Assembly: GCA_022764045.1 (NCBI GenBank)
Contig: JALERU010000014.1
Coordinates: 22,138 to 86,137 of the forward strand
DNA length: 64,000 nt
Origin: Clostridiales bacterium
Lineage (GTDB): Bacteria; Bacillota; Clostridia; Oscillospirales; Oscillospiraceae
Direction of reading: 5' to 3'
Shown: positions 1 to 9,700 of the stretch, in pieces
How positions within the stretch are numbered: position 1 is the stretch's first letter
Layout of the letters: each line of letters starts with the position of its first letter
Program-made: the position numbers and the translations under genes
Notes under the pieces: model-generated
Seen by the model: the letters and a program-made list of their open reading frames with translations, nothing else
The model's database searches: none
What the model was told of the DNA's origin: nothing

Positions 1-71
1 CGGTGGAGACAGAGCAGCCCACAGAACCGGCAGCGCCGGAGGCGAATCCATCAGACGCCCCTGAAGCGTAA
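1..71 (+). CDS. C-terminal end of an unidentified protein (partial, 5' end outside window)
   Basis: An open frame enters from the left edge and stops at TAA 69-71. The visible tail is low-complexity and rich in Pro, Ala and Glu (it ends PEANPSDAPEA), typical of a disordered C-terminus of a secreted or scaffold protein. The family cannot be told from 22 codons. It is followed 11 bases later by a strong hairpin, which supports this being the true end of a transcription unit. Confidence 0.6.
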   Translation, partial: VETEQPTEPAAPEANPSDAPEA

Positions 72-82
72 CAGAATATCCC

Positions 83-118
83 AAAGGACGCCGCACAAAC
101 CTTTGTGCGGCGTCCTTT
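83..118. terminator. Bidirectional hairpin terminator
   Basis: A perfect 17-bp inverted repeat (arms 83-99 and 102-118, 2-nt loop) with GC-rich core GGACGCCGCAC and A/T flanks on both sides, so it can end the plus-strand gene at the left edge and the minus-strand MATE gene. Confidence 0.85.
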
Positions 119-122
119 TCTG

Positions 123-1487
123 CTATTTTTGCAGGGGACTGCCGGCTCGGTTCAGTTCCTTTTGAAACCGCAGAGCCACTGGCACGGTAATCGCGGAAGA
201 GAGCAGGTCCGCGACTGGCTGGGCGAAGAGAACACCTGACAAGTGCCAGAATATGGGGAGGAGTAGGATTGCGGGGAGGAAGCAGAACCCTTGCCGGCAG
301 GCACCCAAAAGAAAGCCCAGCCTGGCCTTTCCAAGGGAAAGAAAAAGAGAGGAATACACCGTGCAGAACCCAAAACAGAAAAAGGCGATTCCATTGGCAC
401 GCAGAGCAGTGATCCCCACCCGGATCATTTCTCCATCACTCTGAGTAAACTGGGCCATGAGCACAGGGGCAAGCAGAGCAGCGCCCAAACCAAAGAGCAG
501 GCAGGCGACGGTGGACCAGAGAAGGGAGAGCCGGACGGCTTGCCGCAGCCGGTTAAAGTTGCCGGCTCCGTAGCTATAGCCGGCAAGGGGCTGGAGCCCC
601 TTTAAGAACCCAAACACCATCAGGCTTCCAATGGACATGATTTTTGTCACAACGCCCATAGCGGCCAGGGCGGAGTCACCATACTCCCCTGCCTTTCCAT
701 TGAGCATGGCCATGGAGAGGCTGGTTAAAAGCTGAAAAACCAAGGTCGGCACGCCGATTTTCAAAATTTCTGAGAGAATTTCCCGAGAAAACCGGCAGTC
801 CCGCAGACGAAAGTGAAATACGCTTTTTTTGCTTCGAATATAGCCGAGATAAAGCAGGGTGGAAAACAGTTGTGAGACCGCCGTCGCAATGGCCGCGCCG
901 GAAATCCCCCAGTGGAGACAGTAGATACAGATCGGGTCCAGCAGAACATTCAGGGCAGCGCCGGAGATCAGGACCTTCATGGTGGTTTTTGCGGCCCCCT
1001 CGCTGGAGACCACATTATTCATGGTGACGTTAAACACGTTGCAGAGAGAGAAGGGCAAATAGATGCTGGTATAGGTTACGGCATAGGGCAAAACCTGTTC
1101 TCCAGCTCCCAGCAGGCGCAGCAGTGGGCGAAGAAAGAGCAGGCAGCAAAGGATCACCAGAGCGCCGGTGATCAGGCTTCCGGATAGGGCGGTACTGGCC
1201 ACTTGGTCGGCCCTTTCCCGGTCTTCCCGGCCCAGCAGCCTGGAAAGATAGGACGCCGCGCCGTTTCCGAAAAGCAGCCCCAGCCCCACAACAGCTTGAC
1301 CAAGGGGATAGACCACCGAGACGGCGCCCACAGAAAGGGTTCCCAATCCACCCACAAAATAAGTATCCGCCAGATGATAGAGGGCGTTGATGAGCATACC
1401 AAGCATGGTAGGCAGTCCCAAGGCCAAGAGAGCCTTTGGGACGGGGGTTTGATCCAAAAGATGGATTCGTTGGTTGTTTTGCTTCAT
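123..1487 (-). CDS. MATE family multidrug/cation efflux transporter
   Basis: A 454-residue, strongly hydrophobic protein with the two-repeat, twelve-helix layout of MatE transporters. The start LLALGLPTMLGMLINALYH and the segment ADTYFVGGLGTLSVGA are typical of clostridial MATE proteins, which export drugs or metabolites from the cytoplasm using a Na+ or H+ gradient. The open frame extends 34 codons further upstream, but the start at 1487 is chosen because GGGAAAGGAGA lies just before it and because the extension would run through the regulatory palindromes. It is divergent from a padR gene, the usual arrangement for a repressor and its pump. The substrate cannot be inferred. Confidence 0.9.
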   Translation of the reverse strand: MKQNNQRIHLLDQTPVPKALLALGLPTMLGMLINALYHLADTYFVGGLGTLSVGAVSVVYPLGQAVVGLGLLFGNGAASYLSRLLGREDRERADQVASTALSGSLITGALVILCCLLFLRPLLRLLGAGEQVLPYAVTYTSIYLPFSLCNVFNVTMNNVVSSEGAAKTTMKVLISGAALNVLLDPICIYCLHWGISGAAIATAVSQLFSTLLYLGYIRSKKSVFHFRLRDCRFSREILSEILKIGVPTLVFQLLTSLSMAMLNGKAGEYGDSALAAMGVVTKIMSIGSLMVFGFLKGLQPLAGYSYGAGNFNRLRQAVRLSLLWSTVACLLFGLGAALLAPVLMAQFTQSDGEMIRVGITALRANGIAFFCFGFCTVYSSLFLSLGKARLGFLLGACRQGFCFLPAILLLPIFWHLSGVLFAQPVADLLSSAITVPVALRFQKELNRAGSPLQK

Positions 1488-1530
1488 GGTAGATTCTCCT
1501 TTCCCTTGACAGGGGACACAAAGTAGGATA

Positions 1531-1579
1531 CTATAATTTATAGCACTCGAACACTGTGGAATAATACTATAAATTATAG
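1531..1579. promoter_or_regulatory. Paired 13-bp palindromes, probable PadR operator
   Basis: Two copies of CTATAA-N-TTATAG occur in the gap between the divergent MATE and padR genes, at 1531-1543 (centre T) and 1567-1579 (centre A), 36 bp centre to centre. The padR-proximal copy lies 26 bp before the padR ATG. Their symmetry and place fit operators through which PadR would repress both genes. This is inference from position and symmetry. Confidence 0.65.
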
Positions 1580-1605
1580 TAAATGTCAAGAGAAAGGAAG
1601 AATCT

Positions 1606-2124
1606 ATGGCAACGATTGATCTGATTGTGCTGGGGATGGTAAAGCAGCAGCCTCTTAGCGCCTATGACATTCAAAAGCTGGTGGAGTACCGCAATATTTC
1701 CAAGTGGGTGAAAATCAGCACACCCTCCATCTATAAAAAGGTGATCCAGTTGGAAGAAAAGGGCTATCTGAAAGGTACCGTTATGAAAACCGGAACTATG
1801 TCTGAAAAGGTGGTCTATACCCTGACGGAGGAGGGGGAGGAAGCTTTTCAGGAGCTTATGCGGAAGATCGCATCCCAGCCGATCCGTTTTTTCCTTGATT
1901 TCAATGCAGTGATTGTGAATCTGGACGGCCTTTCATTGGAGAAACAGAGGGTTTGCCTGGCGAGCATTGAGGAAAACATCAAAACTCTGAAAGGATATCT
2001 TGAGGAAAATCTTCGGGAGAAAGAGAACTTGCCGGAGATCCCCGAAACTGGTATGGCTGTGTTGCGGCAGCAGCTGATCCTGGCCCAGGCCATTGAGACT
2101 TGGATCGAATCCTTAAGAAAGTAA
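1606..2124 (+). CDS. PadR family transcriptional regulator
   Basis: A 172-residue regulator. Residues about 5-90 form the PadR winged helix (IVLGMVKQQPLSAYDIQKLV, then TPSIYKKVIQLEEKGYL and YTLTEEGEEAF), followed by the C-terminal helical dimerisation region (AspA/PadR C-terminal-like). PadR proteins usually repress a neighbouring transporter and release DNA on ligand binding. The divergent MATE pump and the two 13-bp palindromes between them suggest it controls that pump and itself. AAAGGAAG precedes the ATG. Confidence 0.9.
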   Translation: MATIDLIVLGMVKQQPLSAYDIQKLVEYRNISKWVKISTPSIYKKVIQLEEKGYLKGTVMKTGTMSEKVVYTLTEEGEEAFQELMRKIASQPIRFFLDFNAVIVNLDGLSLEKQRVCLASIEENIKTLKGYLEENLREKENLPEIPETGMAVLRQQLILAQAIETWIESLRK

Positions 2125-2236
2125 TTGGCGCCAACAAAAACAAACGCCATAAAAAGATAGCAGGAATTCAGCGTCCTGTATCTTTTCATGGCAGAGGTCC
2201 AATCAAAAACGATATGATGAGAAAATAAGGGAACCA

Positions 2237-2740
2237 TTAAAACCCATTGGCGACAAGGATTAAAAAGAAGAAACCCAATAGCAGGAGGGTTGCGATGCTT
2301 GCGAGAAGGTTTAAGACTTTTCCTGTTTTTTCTTTCAGGCATTTTTGAAACAGGGCGAACAGCAGGAGTCCCACAACGCCGCCTGCTGTGTTTGTAATCA
2401 GATCGGTGATATCCGAGGCACCGATGGCAAAAAGATATTGGACAACCTCATAGAACAAGCTGAGGCCAAAAACAGGAAGCACTTTTTGGGGAAAGGACCA
2501 GTCAGGTTTCAGCATGCCCAGATAAAGCCCCACGGGAATAAAGACGATCAGGTTGTTGAAAATCTCATCCGGGTTGATGGTTCCGTTGGTCACCACAGAG
2601 GCCCCGAAGGGGATGAGGTTGATAGAACGGAAGTGCCCTAGGTCGGCGAAAGAAAATTGGGTTTTTAAGAGGATAATCCACGTTAAAAGAATTAGGTAAA
2701 TGACGGACAGGATCAGGGTCGTCCTTTGCGTTTTTTTCAT
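2237..2740 (-). CDS. VanZ family membrane protein
   Basis: A 167-residue membrane protein with four or five predicted helices. The N-terminal segment SINLIPFG, the following NLIVFIPVGLYLGML and the acidic SDITDLITNTAGGVVGLLLF block are the hallmarks of the VanZ-like family (teicoplanin-resistance protein VanZ and many uncharacterised relatives). Its biochemical role is unknown. It stands alone between padR (convergent) and an ABC exporter gene. GGAAGGAGAG lies before the ATG at 2740. A second VanZ-like gene lies near 26 kb. Confidence 0.85.
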   Translation of the reverse strand: MKKTQRTTLILSVIYLILLTWIILLKTQFSFADLGHFRSINLIPFGASVVTNGTINPDEIFNNLIVFIPVGLYLGMLKPDWSFPQKVLPVFGLSLFYEVVQYLFAIGASDITDLITNTAGGVVGLLLFALFQKCLKEKTGKVLNLLASIATLLLLGFFFLILVANGF

Positions 2741-2838
2741 GACATGCTCTCCTTCCTTTTTCTTTTATGATAGCCGACGATCCTTAAAAAAGGAGAAAGA
2801 ATTTCTTAAATCTTTCTTGCCCCCTTTCGTGAGGAGAG

Positions 2839-2880
2839 AAGAACCGATCCCTCCCGGCTTGGCCGGAGGGATCGGTTCTT
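2839..2880 (-). terminator. Hairpin terminator after the ABC exporter gene
   Basis: A perfect 16-bp stem (2839-2854 with 2865-2880) with core GAACCGATCCCTCC and a 10-nt loop. It lies 33 bases past the stop of the minus-strand ABC exporter. The A/T-rich ends are short, so termination efficiency is uncertain. Confidence 0.7.
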
Positions 2881-2912
2881 CCTTGAGATTCAAAACCTTT
2901 GGAAACAGGGGG

Positions 2913-4673
2913 TCATTCCTCCATGGTCTGTTTCTGGGCCAGGACCAAGGCGGCATATTCCCCGTTCTGGGCCATAAGGGCCTCGTGGCTCCCCTGCTCT
3001 AAGATTTGCGCCCGATTGATCACCGCGATGCGGTCGGCGTTTCGGATGGTGGAAAGGCGGTGGGCGATGATGATGGAGGTTCTCCCCTCGCACAGCCGGT
3101 CAAACGAGGTTTGAATCCTGGCTTCGGTGACACTGTCCAGGGCGCTGGTGGCCTCATCAAGAATGACGATGGGCGGGTTTTTCAGAAAAACCCGGGCGAT
3201 GCTGATCCGCTGCTTCTGGCCGCCGGAGAGCATCACGCCTCGCTCGCCCACATAGGTGTGATAGCCCTTTGGCATGGCCATGATATCGTCGTGGATCTCT
3301 GCCCGGCGGGCGGCCAGAACCACCTCTTCGTCTGTGGCGTCCGGCCGGCCGTAGCGGATATTCTCTAACACGCTGTCGGCAAAGAGGAAGACCTCTTGCT
3401 GGACAATTCCAATTTGCCGCCGGAGGGAGCTTTGGGTTACCTGACGGACGTCCTGGCCGTCAATTCGCACGGCGCCTTGGGTCACGTCGTAAAAGCGGGG
3501 AATTAGCTGGCAAAGGGTGGTTTTGCCTCCGCCGGAGGGGCCCACAAAGGCGAATTTTTCTCCGGCCTTGATGTCCAGTTGAATGTCGTGGAGGACCTCT
3601 GTCTTGTCGTTGTATCGGAAAGAGACATGATCAAAGGAAACTTCGCCGCGGACTGTGCTCATTTCCAGGGCGTCCGGGGCGTCTTGGATGTCAGGCTCCA
3701 GGCGCATCAGCTCCAAAAACCGGCTGAACCCCGCCGAGCCCTGCATAAACTGTTCCACAAAGTTCACCAGCTTTTTCACCGGTGTGGTGAAGGTGGTAAT
3801 GTATAAGGTGAAGGCCACCAGGTCCGCATAATTTACGGTGTCCTTCATCATAAAATAGCCCCCTGCTCCAATGACCATCACAGGCATGATGGACAGGCTG
3901 AACTCCATGCCTCCCTGGAAAGTGGCCATGGTTTTATAGTAGGTGCTCTTGGCCTGCACAAAAAGGTGATTCATGGCGCCGAACTTTTCCTTTTCCGTCT
4001 CTTCGTTTTGGAAGGCTTTGGCAGTTCTCATGCCGGAAATCCCGGACTCAATGGCGGCGTTGATCTCTGCTGTCTGTGCCTTCAGTTTCAGATTGGCCCG
4101 GCGCATTTTTCTGCGCTGGTAGATGGTGAAAAGCAGGAAAAACGGGACGATGGAGAAGGAGATGACCGCCAGTCTCCATTCGATGGTACACATGATACAG
4201 AAGGCCCCCACCAGGGTCACCGAGGAGATGAACAGGTCCTCCGGGCCGTGGTGGGCCAGCTCTGTGATCTCAAAAAGATCGTTGGTCACCCTGGACATCA
4301 GGACACCGGTGCGGTTTTTGTCAAAAAAGCGGAAGCTCAAGCTCTCCATGTGCCCATAGAGATCCCGTCGCAAATCGGCTTCCACCCGAACGCCAAAGAC
4401 ATGCCCCCAATAGGAGACGACGAAATACAGCAAGCCTTTGCAGACATAGGCCACGGCGAAAAAGAGGATCACCAGGAAAAAGGCGTGATACGCCCGATTG
4501 GGCAAAAGGATATTCAATGCGGAACGGGAGAGATAAGGAAAGGCCAGGTCGATCAAGCAGATGATAAGGGCGCAAAACATATCCAGGAAAAAGAGATGCT
4601 TGTGCGGCCCGTAATAGGAGAGAAAGATCCTAAGAGGATGGCTGATTTGATAGTATGCGACGCTTCGTTTCAT
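2913..4673 (-). CDS. ABC exporter, fused permease and ATPase half-transporter
   Basis: A 586-residue half-transporter of the MsbA/LmrA type. Residues about 1-320 form the six-helix exporter domain, and the rest is the nucleotide-binding domain with Walker A GPSGGGKTT (about 376-384), signature LSGGQKQR (about 481), Walker B IVILDEATSALD and the H-loop IIAHRLSTI. Such proteins dimerise and export lipids, peptides or drugs. It is monocistronic, without the second half-transporter often found next to clostridial exporters, so it probably works as a homodimer. The substrate is unknown. Confidence 0.93.
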   Translation of the reverse strand: MKRSVAYYQISHPLRIFLSYYGPHKHLFFLDMFCALIICLIDLAFPYLSRSALNILLPNRAYHAFFLVILFFAVAYVCKGLLYFVVSYWGHVFGVRVEADLRRDLYGHMESLSFRFFDKNRTGVLMSRVTNDLFEITELAHHGPEDLFISSVTLVGAFCIMCTIEWRLAVISFSIVPFFLLFTIYQRRKMRRANLKLKAQTAEINAAIESGISGMRTAKAFQNEETEKEKFGAMNHLFVQAKSTYYKTMATFQGGMEFSLSIMPVMVIGAGGYFMMKDTVNYADLVAFTLYITTFTTPVKKLVNFVEQFMQGSAGFSRFLELMRLEPDIQDAPDALEMSTVRGEVSFDHVSFRYNDKTEVLHDIQLDIKAGEKFAFVGPSGGGKTTLCQLIPRFYDVTQGAVRIDGQDVRQVTQSSLRRQIGIVQQEVFLFADSVLENIRYGRPDATDEEVVLAARRAEIHDDIMAMPKGYHTYVGERGVMLSGGQKQRISIARVFLKNPPIVILDEATSALDSVTEARIQTSFDRLCEGRTSIIIAHRLSTIRNADRIAVINRAQILEQGSHEALMAQNGEYAALVLAQKQTMEE

Positions 4674-4712
4674 GGACGGACCTCCTGGAAAATCATCCAG
4701 GCCCCAAGGGCC

Positions 4713-4835
4713 TGATACTATGATTCCATAAAAACAAGGTTTTTATGGAATCAGCAACGCGAACGCGTTGCTCTTTTCAGCGGCTTTGCCGCTGAAAAGA
4801 CGTCTCATACATCATTTTTTATCGAATGATAGTAT
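4713..4835. repeat. MITE-like multi-hairpin element, short copy (A)
   Basis: About 121-123 bp bounded by imperfect inverted ends, ATACTATGATTC (4715-4726) and GAATGATAGTAT (4824-4835). Inside are three tandem hairpins: ATTCCATAAAAAC/GTTTTTATGGAAT, GCAACGCG/CGCGTTGC and CTTTTCAGCGGC/GCCGCTGAAAAG. A longer copy lies inverted at 35760-35930 with nearly identical sequence. There is no coding capacity. Ends, size and hairpins fit a non-autonomous transposable or REP-like element. It fills most of the gap between the ABC exporter and marR promoters. Confidence 0.75.
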
Positions 4836-4921
4836 GAAAGGCTATCCCCTATTATATCGTCCCTGGAAAAACCTTGCAAGGCGCGTGGGAGAGATGTTTT
4901 TCCGGGGGGCCGCTGTTTTTA

Positions 4922-4950
4922 TTGACAATTCTGTGAGGATATTGTACAAT
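4922..4950 (+). promoter_or_regulatory. Promoter of the marR-RND efflux operon with overlapping palindrome
   Basis: Consensus -35 TTGACA (4922-4927), a 17-bp spacer and -10 TACAAT (4945-4950). The 10-bp palindrome ATTGTACAAT (4941-4950) covers the -10 box, so a repressor bound there, plausibly the MarR protein encoded immediately downstream, would block transcription. The promoter is seen in the sequence. Autoregulation is inferred. Confidence 0.75.
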
Positions 4951-4990
4951 TCAGATTGTCCGAATTCTAACAATATTGAGGAGGATCTTC

Positions 4991-5503
4991 ATGGAATGTG
5001 CCTTTGAAAAGGTGTCCAGTCTGTTTGATGACGGGGAAGAATTCCAGACGGAAAAGGTTTCCCGAAACGGGTATCAGTTAAAGCTCTTGGCCTGTATTGT
5101 GAACCAACTCCATCGGATCGCCATCGGTATGCCAATCGAGGAAATTCCGGGAGGCATGCCGATCTCTCAGCTTTCTACCCTTGGCTATCTCTATTTCACG
5201 CGGAAGGGAGACATTTATCAGCGGGACTTGGAGTCCTTTTTTAAGCTCCGGCGGTCCACGGTGAGCAGTCAGTTGGATACCCTGGAAAAACGGGGACTGA
5301 TCCAACGGGTGGCAGTTCCCCACGACGCACGGTTGAAAAAATTAGTTCTGACAGAAAAGGGGGTTAGGATCGGCGATCAGGTTCTTCAGAATCTGGGGCA
5401 GGTAAACACGCTGCTGATTCGTGGGCTCAACCAGGAAGAGGTCACGGTTCTGACAGAGCTTTTGGAGAAATTAGAAAAGAATTTAAGTCAGACGGCGCTA
5501 TAA
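4991..5503 (+). CDS. MarR family transcriptional regulator
   Basis: A 170-residue regulator with a MarR winged helix at about residues 55-130: LSTLGYLYFTRKGDIYQRDL, the recognition helix RRSTVSSQLDTLEKRGLI, and the wing DARLKKLVLTEKG. The start at 4991 is preferred over an in-frame TTG at 4976 because GAGGAGG at 4978-4984 is its ribosome binding site. It is the first gene of an operon with an efflux adaptor and an RND pump, so it probably represses that operon and responds to a pump substrate. Confidence 0.9.
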   Translation: MECAFEKVSSLFDDGEEFQTEKVSRNGYQLKLLACIVNQLHRIAIGMPIEEIPGGMPISQLSTLGYLYFTRKGDIYQRDLESFFKLRRSTVSSQLDTLEKRGLIQRVAVPHDARLKKLVLTEKGVRIGDQVLQNLGQVNTLLIRGLNQEEVTVLTELLEKLEKNLSQTAL

Positions 5504-5551
5504 GCGACAGAGGCCGTCTATGGAATGTAATTGATCCCCGGAGGTATTCCA

Positions 5552-6721
5552 ATGAAACAACGTATATTTAGCTTCCTTCTGGCCCTTGGCTGTGTCTTCG
5601 CCCTTTCCGCCTGCGGCCAGGAGGAGGAACCAGAGACAGAGTCTGAAGCGACGGCGGTAGAAATTACCAAGGTGGAGCGGGGCTCGATTTCCGCAGAGAG
5701 TAGCGTTTCCGGCCAGGTGGTTTCCGGAAAGCAGGAGTCCGTTTTTGTGGCGCTCTCGGCCCGCTGCACCAAAGTCTATGTGGAGGCCGGCGACACAGTT
5801 TCCGCCGGACAGACCATCTGTACAGTGGATATCGCCGCCACCATGGCCAACTATAAAACAGCCCAGATGAGCTATGCCAACGCCCAGAAAAGCTATGCGG
5901 ACCAGTCCGCGGTGCTGTCTCAGCAAGTGGCCCAAGCGGAGAAAAACCTCAGTGACACCCAAGCCCTTTTCGAGATGGGCGCGGCTTCCCAGTTGGAAGT
6001 AGACACCGCGAAGCTCCAACTGGACAATGCCCGGGCCAGCATGAACTCCGCTTTGGACCAGCTTCAGGTGGGAATGCAGAATTACAAAGCGACCATGGAG
6101 CAGCTGGAAGCGTCTCTGGCGAATATCAACAGCAATGGAAACGTGGTGGCACCCATTTCCGGCAACATTGTCTCCCTCTCCGCCACTGAGAATGGCTTTC
6201 TCTCCCCGGGGGCGCCGGTGGCAACCATCGATTCCACCTCGGATATGGAGATCCAAGTGGGTGTATCTGAAGCCTTGGTGGGGAAACTGCGGACGGGAGG
6301 CAACGTGTCGGTGCGGGTAGACTCGGCCAACAAGGAGTTTCAGGGAACCATCGCCTCCATCGACAAAGGGGCCAATGCCAGCACCCATCTTTATGGGGTT
6401 TCCATCAAGGTCCCCGCCGGCTATACCAACGGTTTGCTCTCCGGCATGTTCGCCGATGTAGTTTTTTATACCGATACCCAGCGTGACGTGGTCATTGTAC
6501 CCACAGAGGCCATCCAAACGGGCATTGACGGCTCCTATGTCTATATCCTGGACAGTGAAAACATTGCCCACCGGGTGCCGGTGGAAACCGGCCTTGTGGG
6601 GGATGGCGAGACAGAGATCACCTCCGGCCTGTCCGGGGGCGAGACGTTGGTGACCGTGGGCCAGTTCTATCTCTCTGAGGGCGCCCAGGCCCGGGTGGTA
6701 ACCCCCGAGGTGAAGCCATGA
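5552..6721 (+). CDS. RND efflux periplasmic-adaptor-like lipoprotein (HlyD/MFP family)
   Basis: A 389-residue adaptor. It starts with a lipoprotein signal MKQRIFSFLLALG ending in lipobox LSAC, so it is probably tethered to the outer face of the cytoplasmic membrane. The barrel-sandwich half VEAGDTVSAGQTICTVD is followed by a coiled coil (about residues 95-195), the second lipoyl half (APISGNIVSLSATENGFLSPG) and beta-barrel domains. The start at 5552 has GGAGG at 5540-5544. Its stop overlaps the RND gene start in ATGA, so the two are translationally coupled and should act as one pump. Confidence 0.92.
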   Translation: MKQRIFSFLLALGCVFALSACGQEEEPETESEATAVEITKVERGSISAESSVSGQVVSGKQESVFVALSARCTKVYVEAGDTVSAGQTICTVDIAATMANYKTAQMSYANAQKSYADQSAVLSQQVAQAEKNLSDTQALFEMGAASQLEVDTAKLQLDNARASMNSALDQLQVGMQNYKATMEQLEASLANINSNGNVVAPISGNIVSLSATENGFLSPGAPVATIDSTSDMEIQVGVSEALVGKLRTGGNVSVRVDSANKEFQGTIASIDKGANASTHLYGVSIKVPAGYTNGLLSGMFADVVFYTDTQRDVVIVPTEAIQTGIDGSYVYILDSENIAHRVPVETGLVGDGETEITSGLSGGETLVTVGQFYLSEGAQARVVTPEVKP

Positions 6722-9700
6722 AAATAGCCTCGTTCTGTATCAAGCATAAGGTGACCACCGTTCTGGCCTTCCTCCTCATTGCGGTTTTTGGCGTGGTGTT
6801 CTACTCTAATTTGAAGCTCTCTCTGATGCCGAATATGGAGTTCCCTGCCGCCTATGTTCTGTGTACCTATCCCGGCGCCGGGCCGGAAGACGTGGAGGAG
6901 CTGGTGACCCGGCCCTTGGAATCCTGTGTGTCCACCCTGTCCGGCGTGGATACCATTTCCTCCAATTCCTCGGAAAACGTCAGCATGGTGATGATCACCT
7001 ATGAGGACGGCACCGATGTGGACAACGCGGCCATTAAGCTGCGGGAAAAATTTGACGCTTTGACGCTGCCGGATGGGTGCAGCGACCCGGTGATCTATAA
7101 CTTTAATGTGAACGACATGATGCCTGTGGCGATTGTCGCCCTCAGCGGCGAGGACCTCAGCCAGCTTCAGCGTCTGGCGGAAGACAAAGTGGGTCCGGCG
7201 TTGGAGCGTTTGGAGGGGGTTGCCTCCGCAGACGTCATGGGCGGGATCGACAGCCAAATTACGGTGGAGGTCAACACGACGGCGCTGACCGGCTATGGCC
7301 TGACCCTCACCGACATCTCCAACTATTTGGCGGCGGCCAATGTCCTCTACCCCGGCGGTGACGTTCAGAACGGGACCAATGTTCTTACCGTGACCACCGA
7401 TGGCAAGTTCCAGTCTGTGGACGATGTGGCCAACACCGTGATTTTCCTACCCAAAGGTGGCTCTGTGCGGCTAAGTGAAATCGCCAATGTCTATTTTGAG
7501 TCCTCTCTGGAGGACAGCGCCGCCAAGATCGGCGACGAGAACTGTGTTATCCTCTCGGTGAACAAACGCTCCGGCTCCAATGAGGTGGAGATTTCCCAGA
7601 GGATCTTAAACACCTTGGAAGAGTTGAAGAGCGAAAACCCCAGCATGGAATACCTGGTGCCCTATGAGGCCAGTGAGTATATCCTGCAGGTGGCAAACAA
7701 CGCCATTCAGAATATTTTGATGGGCGTTGTCCTGTCTGCTGTGGTGGTCTTCTTCTTCCTGCGCCGCCCAGGGGCCACTGTGACCATCTCCCTGTCTATG
7801 CCCTTCTGTGTGCTGACGGTTTTTCTCTTGATGAACTTCTCCGGCACAACCCTAAATATGATGAGCTTAGGCGGTGTTGCCATGTGTATCGGGATGGTGG
7901 TGGATAACTCCATTGTGGTGCTGGAGAATATCTACCGCTATGCTGGTGACGGCCACAGCCGGTATGACAGCTGCGTGCTGGGAACCTCAGAGGTGTTTAA
8001 CTCCATTACCGCCTCCAGCTTGACCACCATTGCGGTTTTTCTGCCCATCGGTCTCAGCGGCGGAATGACCGGCATGATGTTCCTGGACTTTTCCCTCACC
8101 GTGGTGTTTTTGATTTTGTCCTCTCTGCTGATCGCCCTGACCCTGGTTCCGCTGATGTGCTACTTCCTGCTGGATGAGAACGCTGTGCGGCTTCAAAAGC
8201 TGCAAGGGGCGAACAAGGTGACGAAATGGACGCATCTGCTGGAAAAGCTATCTCAAAAGTACCGGTCTTTGCTGGCCTATTTCCTCCGCCGGCGGCTGGC
8301 GGCCTGCGTGGTCTCCGTGGTGATGGTGGTGGTCTTTCTGGCAAGCTGCCTGAGCACGAACATGGTGCTGCTGCCGGAAATGGACCAAGGTATGGTGAGC
8401 ATCACTGTGGATATGCCAACGGGAACCGAGATGGAAGACACCATGTCCTATGGCGACAGGGTCATGGAAATTGTCGAGGAGAATTGCCCGGAGCTGGATA
8501 ATATGTACATGACAGTGGGCGGTGGCATGTCCATGGGCGGTTCCGGTGGGGAGTCGGCTTCTATCACCGCGAACCTGGTGGGGCGCGGGGACCGAAGCCG
8601 GTCGAGCAAAGAGGTGGCCAATGACCTGAAGCCCTTGGTGCGCGACATTGCCGGCTGCGAGATCACCATCAGCGATTCCAGTATGATGGCGAGTATGACC
8701 GGCGGCAATGACATTCAAGTGAATATCAGCGGCTCGGATTATGATGTACTGACCCAGATCGCCACGGACCTCACCGAGCAGATCGCCAGTTTGGAGGATG
8801 CCACGGAAGTGACCAATTCCCTGGAAAACACGATCCCGGCGGTCTCCGTGTCGGTCAATCGTTCGGCTGCGGCCCAATATGGTTTGACTACGGCCACCAT
8901 TGGCACAGCGGTGAGAAACGAGCTGACCGGTTCAACGGCTACCACGGTGACCCTGGACGGCGATGATCTGGATGTGGTGGTTCAGGGCAGCGGCGCCAGC
9001 GCGGAAAGTCTGGACGCCCTGCGCTCTATGCCACTGGCCACACCCACTGGCGGGACCGTTCCCCTTTCCGCCGTGGCAAACGTAGCGGTGGAGCTGAGCC
9101 CCCAGACCATTACCCGGACGGACCAATCCCGGCAGGTGGAGGTGACGGGAGATACCATCAGTGGAGATACCAACGCCATGAATCAGGCGGTCCAAGCTGT
9201 TTTGGACGGCTATACCATGCCCGAGGGCTACCGTGCCGAGATCAGCAGCGCCTATACGGAGATGATGGATAACTTCCAAACCCTGATGCTGGCCATGCTG
9301 GTGGCAGTCTGTTTGGTTTATTTCATCCTGGCAGCACAGTTTGAGTCCTTTATTATGCCGGTGATGGTGATGCTCATCCTGCCGATTGCCCTGTCCGGCG
9401 CTCTCTTTGGCCTGCCTCTGACGAGGATGGATCTGTCCATGGTGGTTTTGCTGGCCCTGATTATGCTGGTGGGTACCGTGGTCAACTCCTCCATTGTCCT
9501 GGTGGACTACATCAACATTCGCCGGGCCCGGGGCCAGGAAAAGGACGAGGCGATCATGGAGGCCTGTCCTCTCCGTGTGCGGCCCATCATGATGACCACG
9601 CTGACCACGGTCCTGGCGCTGATCCCCATGGCAGTGGGCTCAGGGGAAGGCAATGAGATGCTCCAGCCCATGGGCGTGGTGATGATCAGCGGCATGGTGA

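Noticed and set aside
4768..5007. 79-codon frame upstream of marR
   Set aside because: It runs through the repeat element and the marR promoter, with no ribosome binding site or family pattern.
5498..6571. 357-codon open frame antisense to the efflux adaptor gene
   Set aside because: The plus strand has a lipobox, HlyD domains and coupling with the RND gene. The antisense frame has no recognisable domain.
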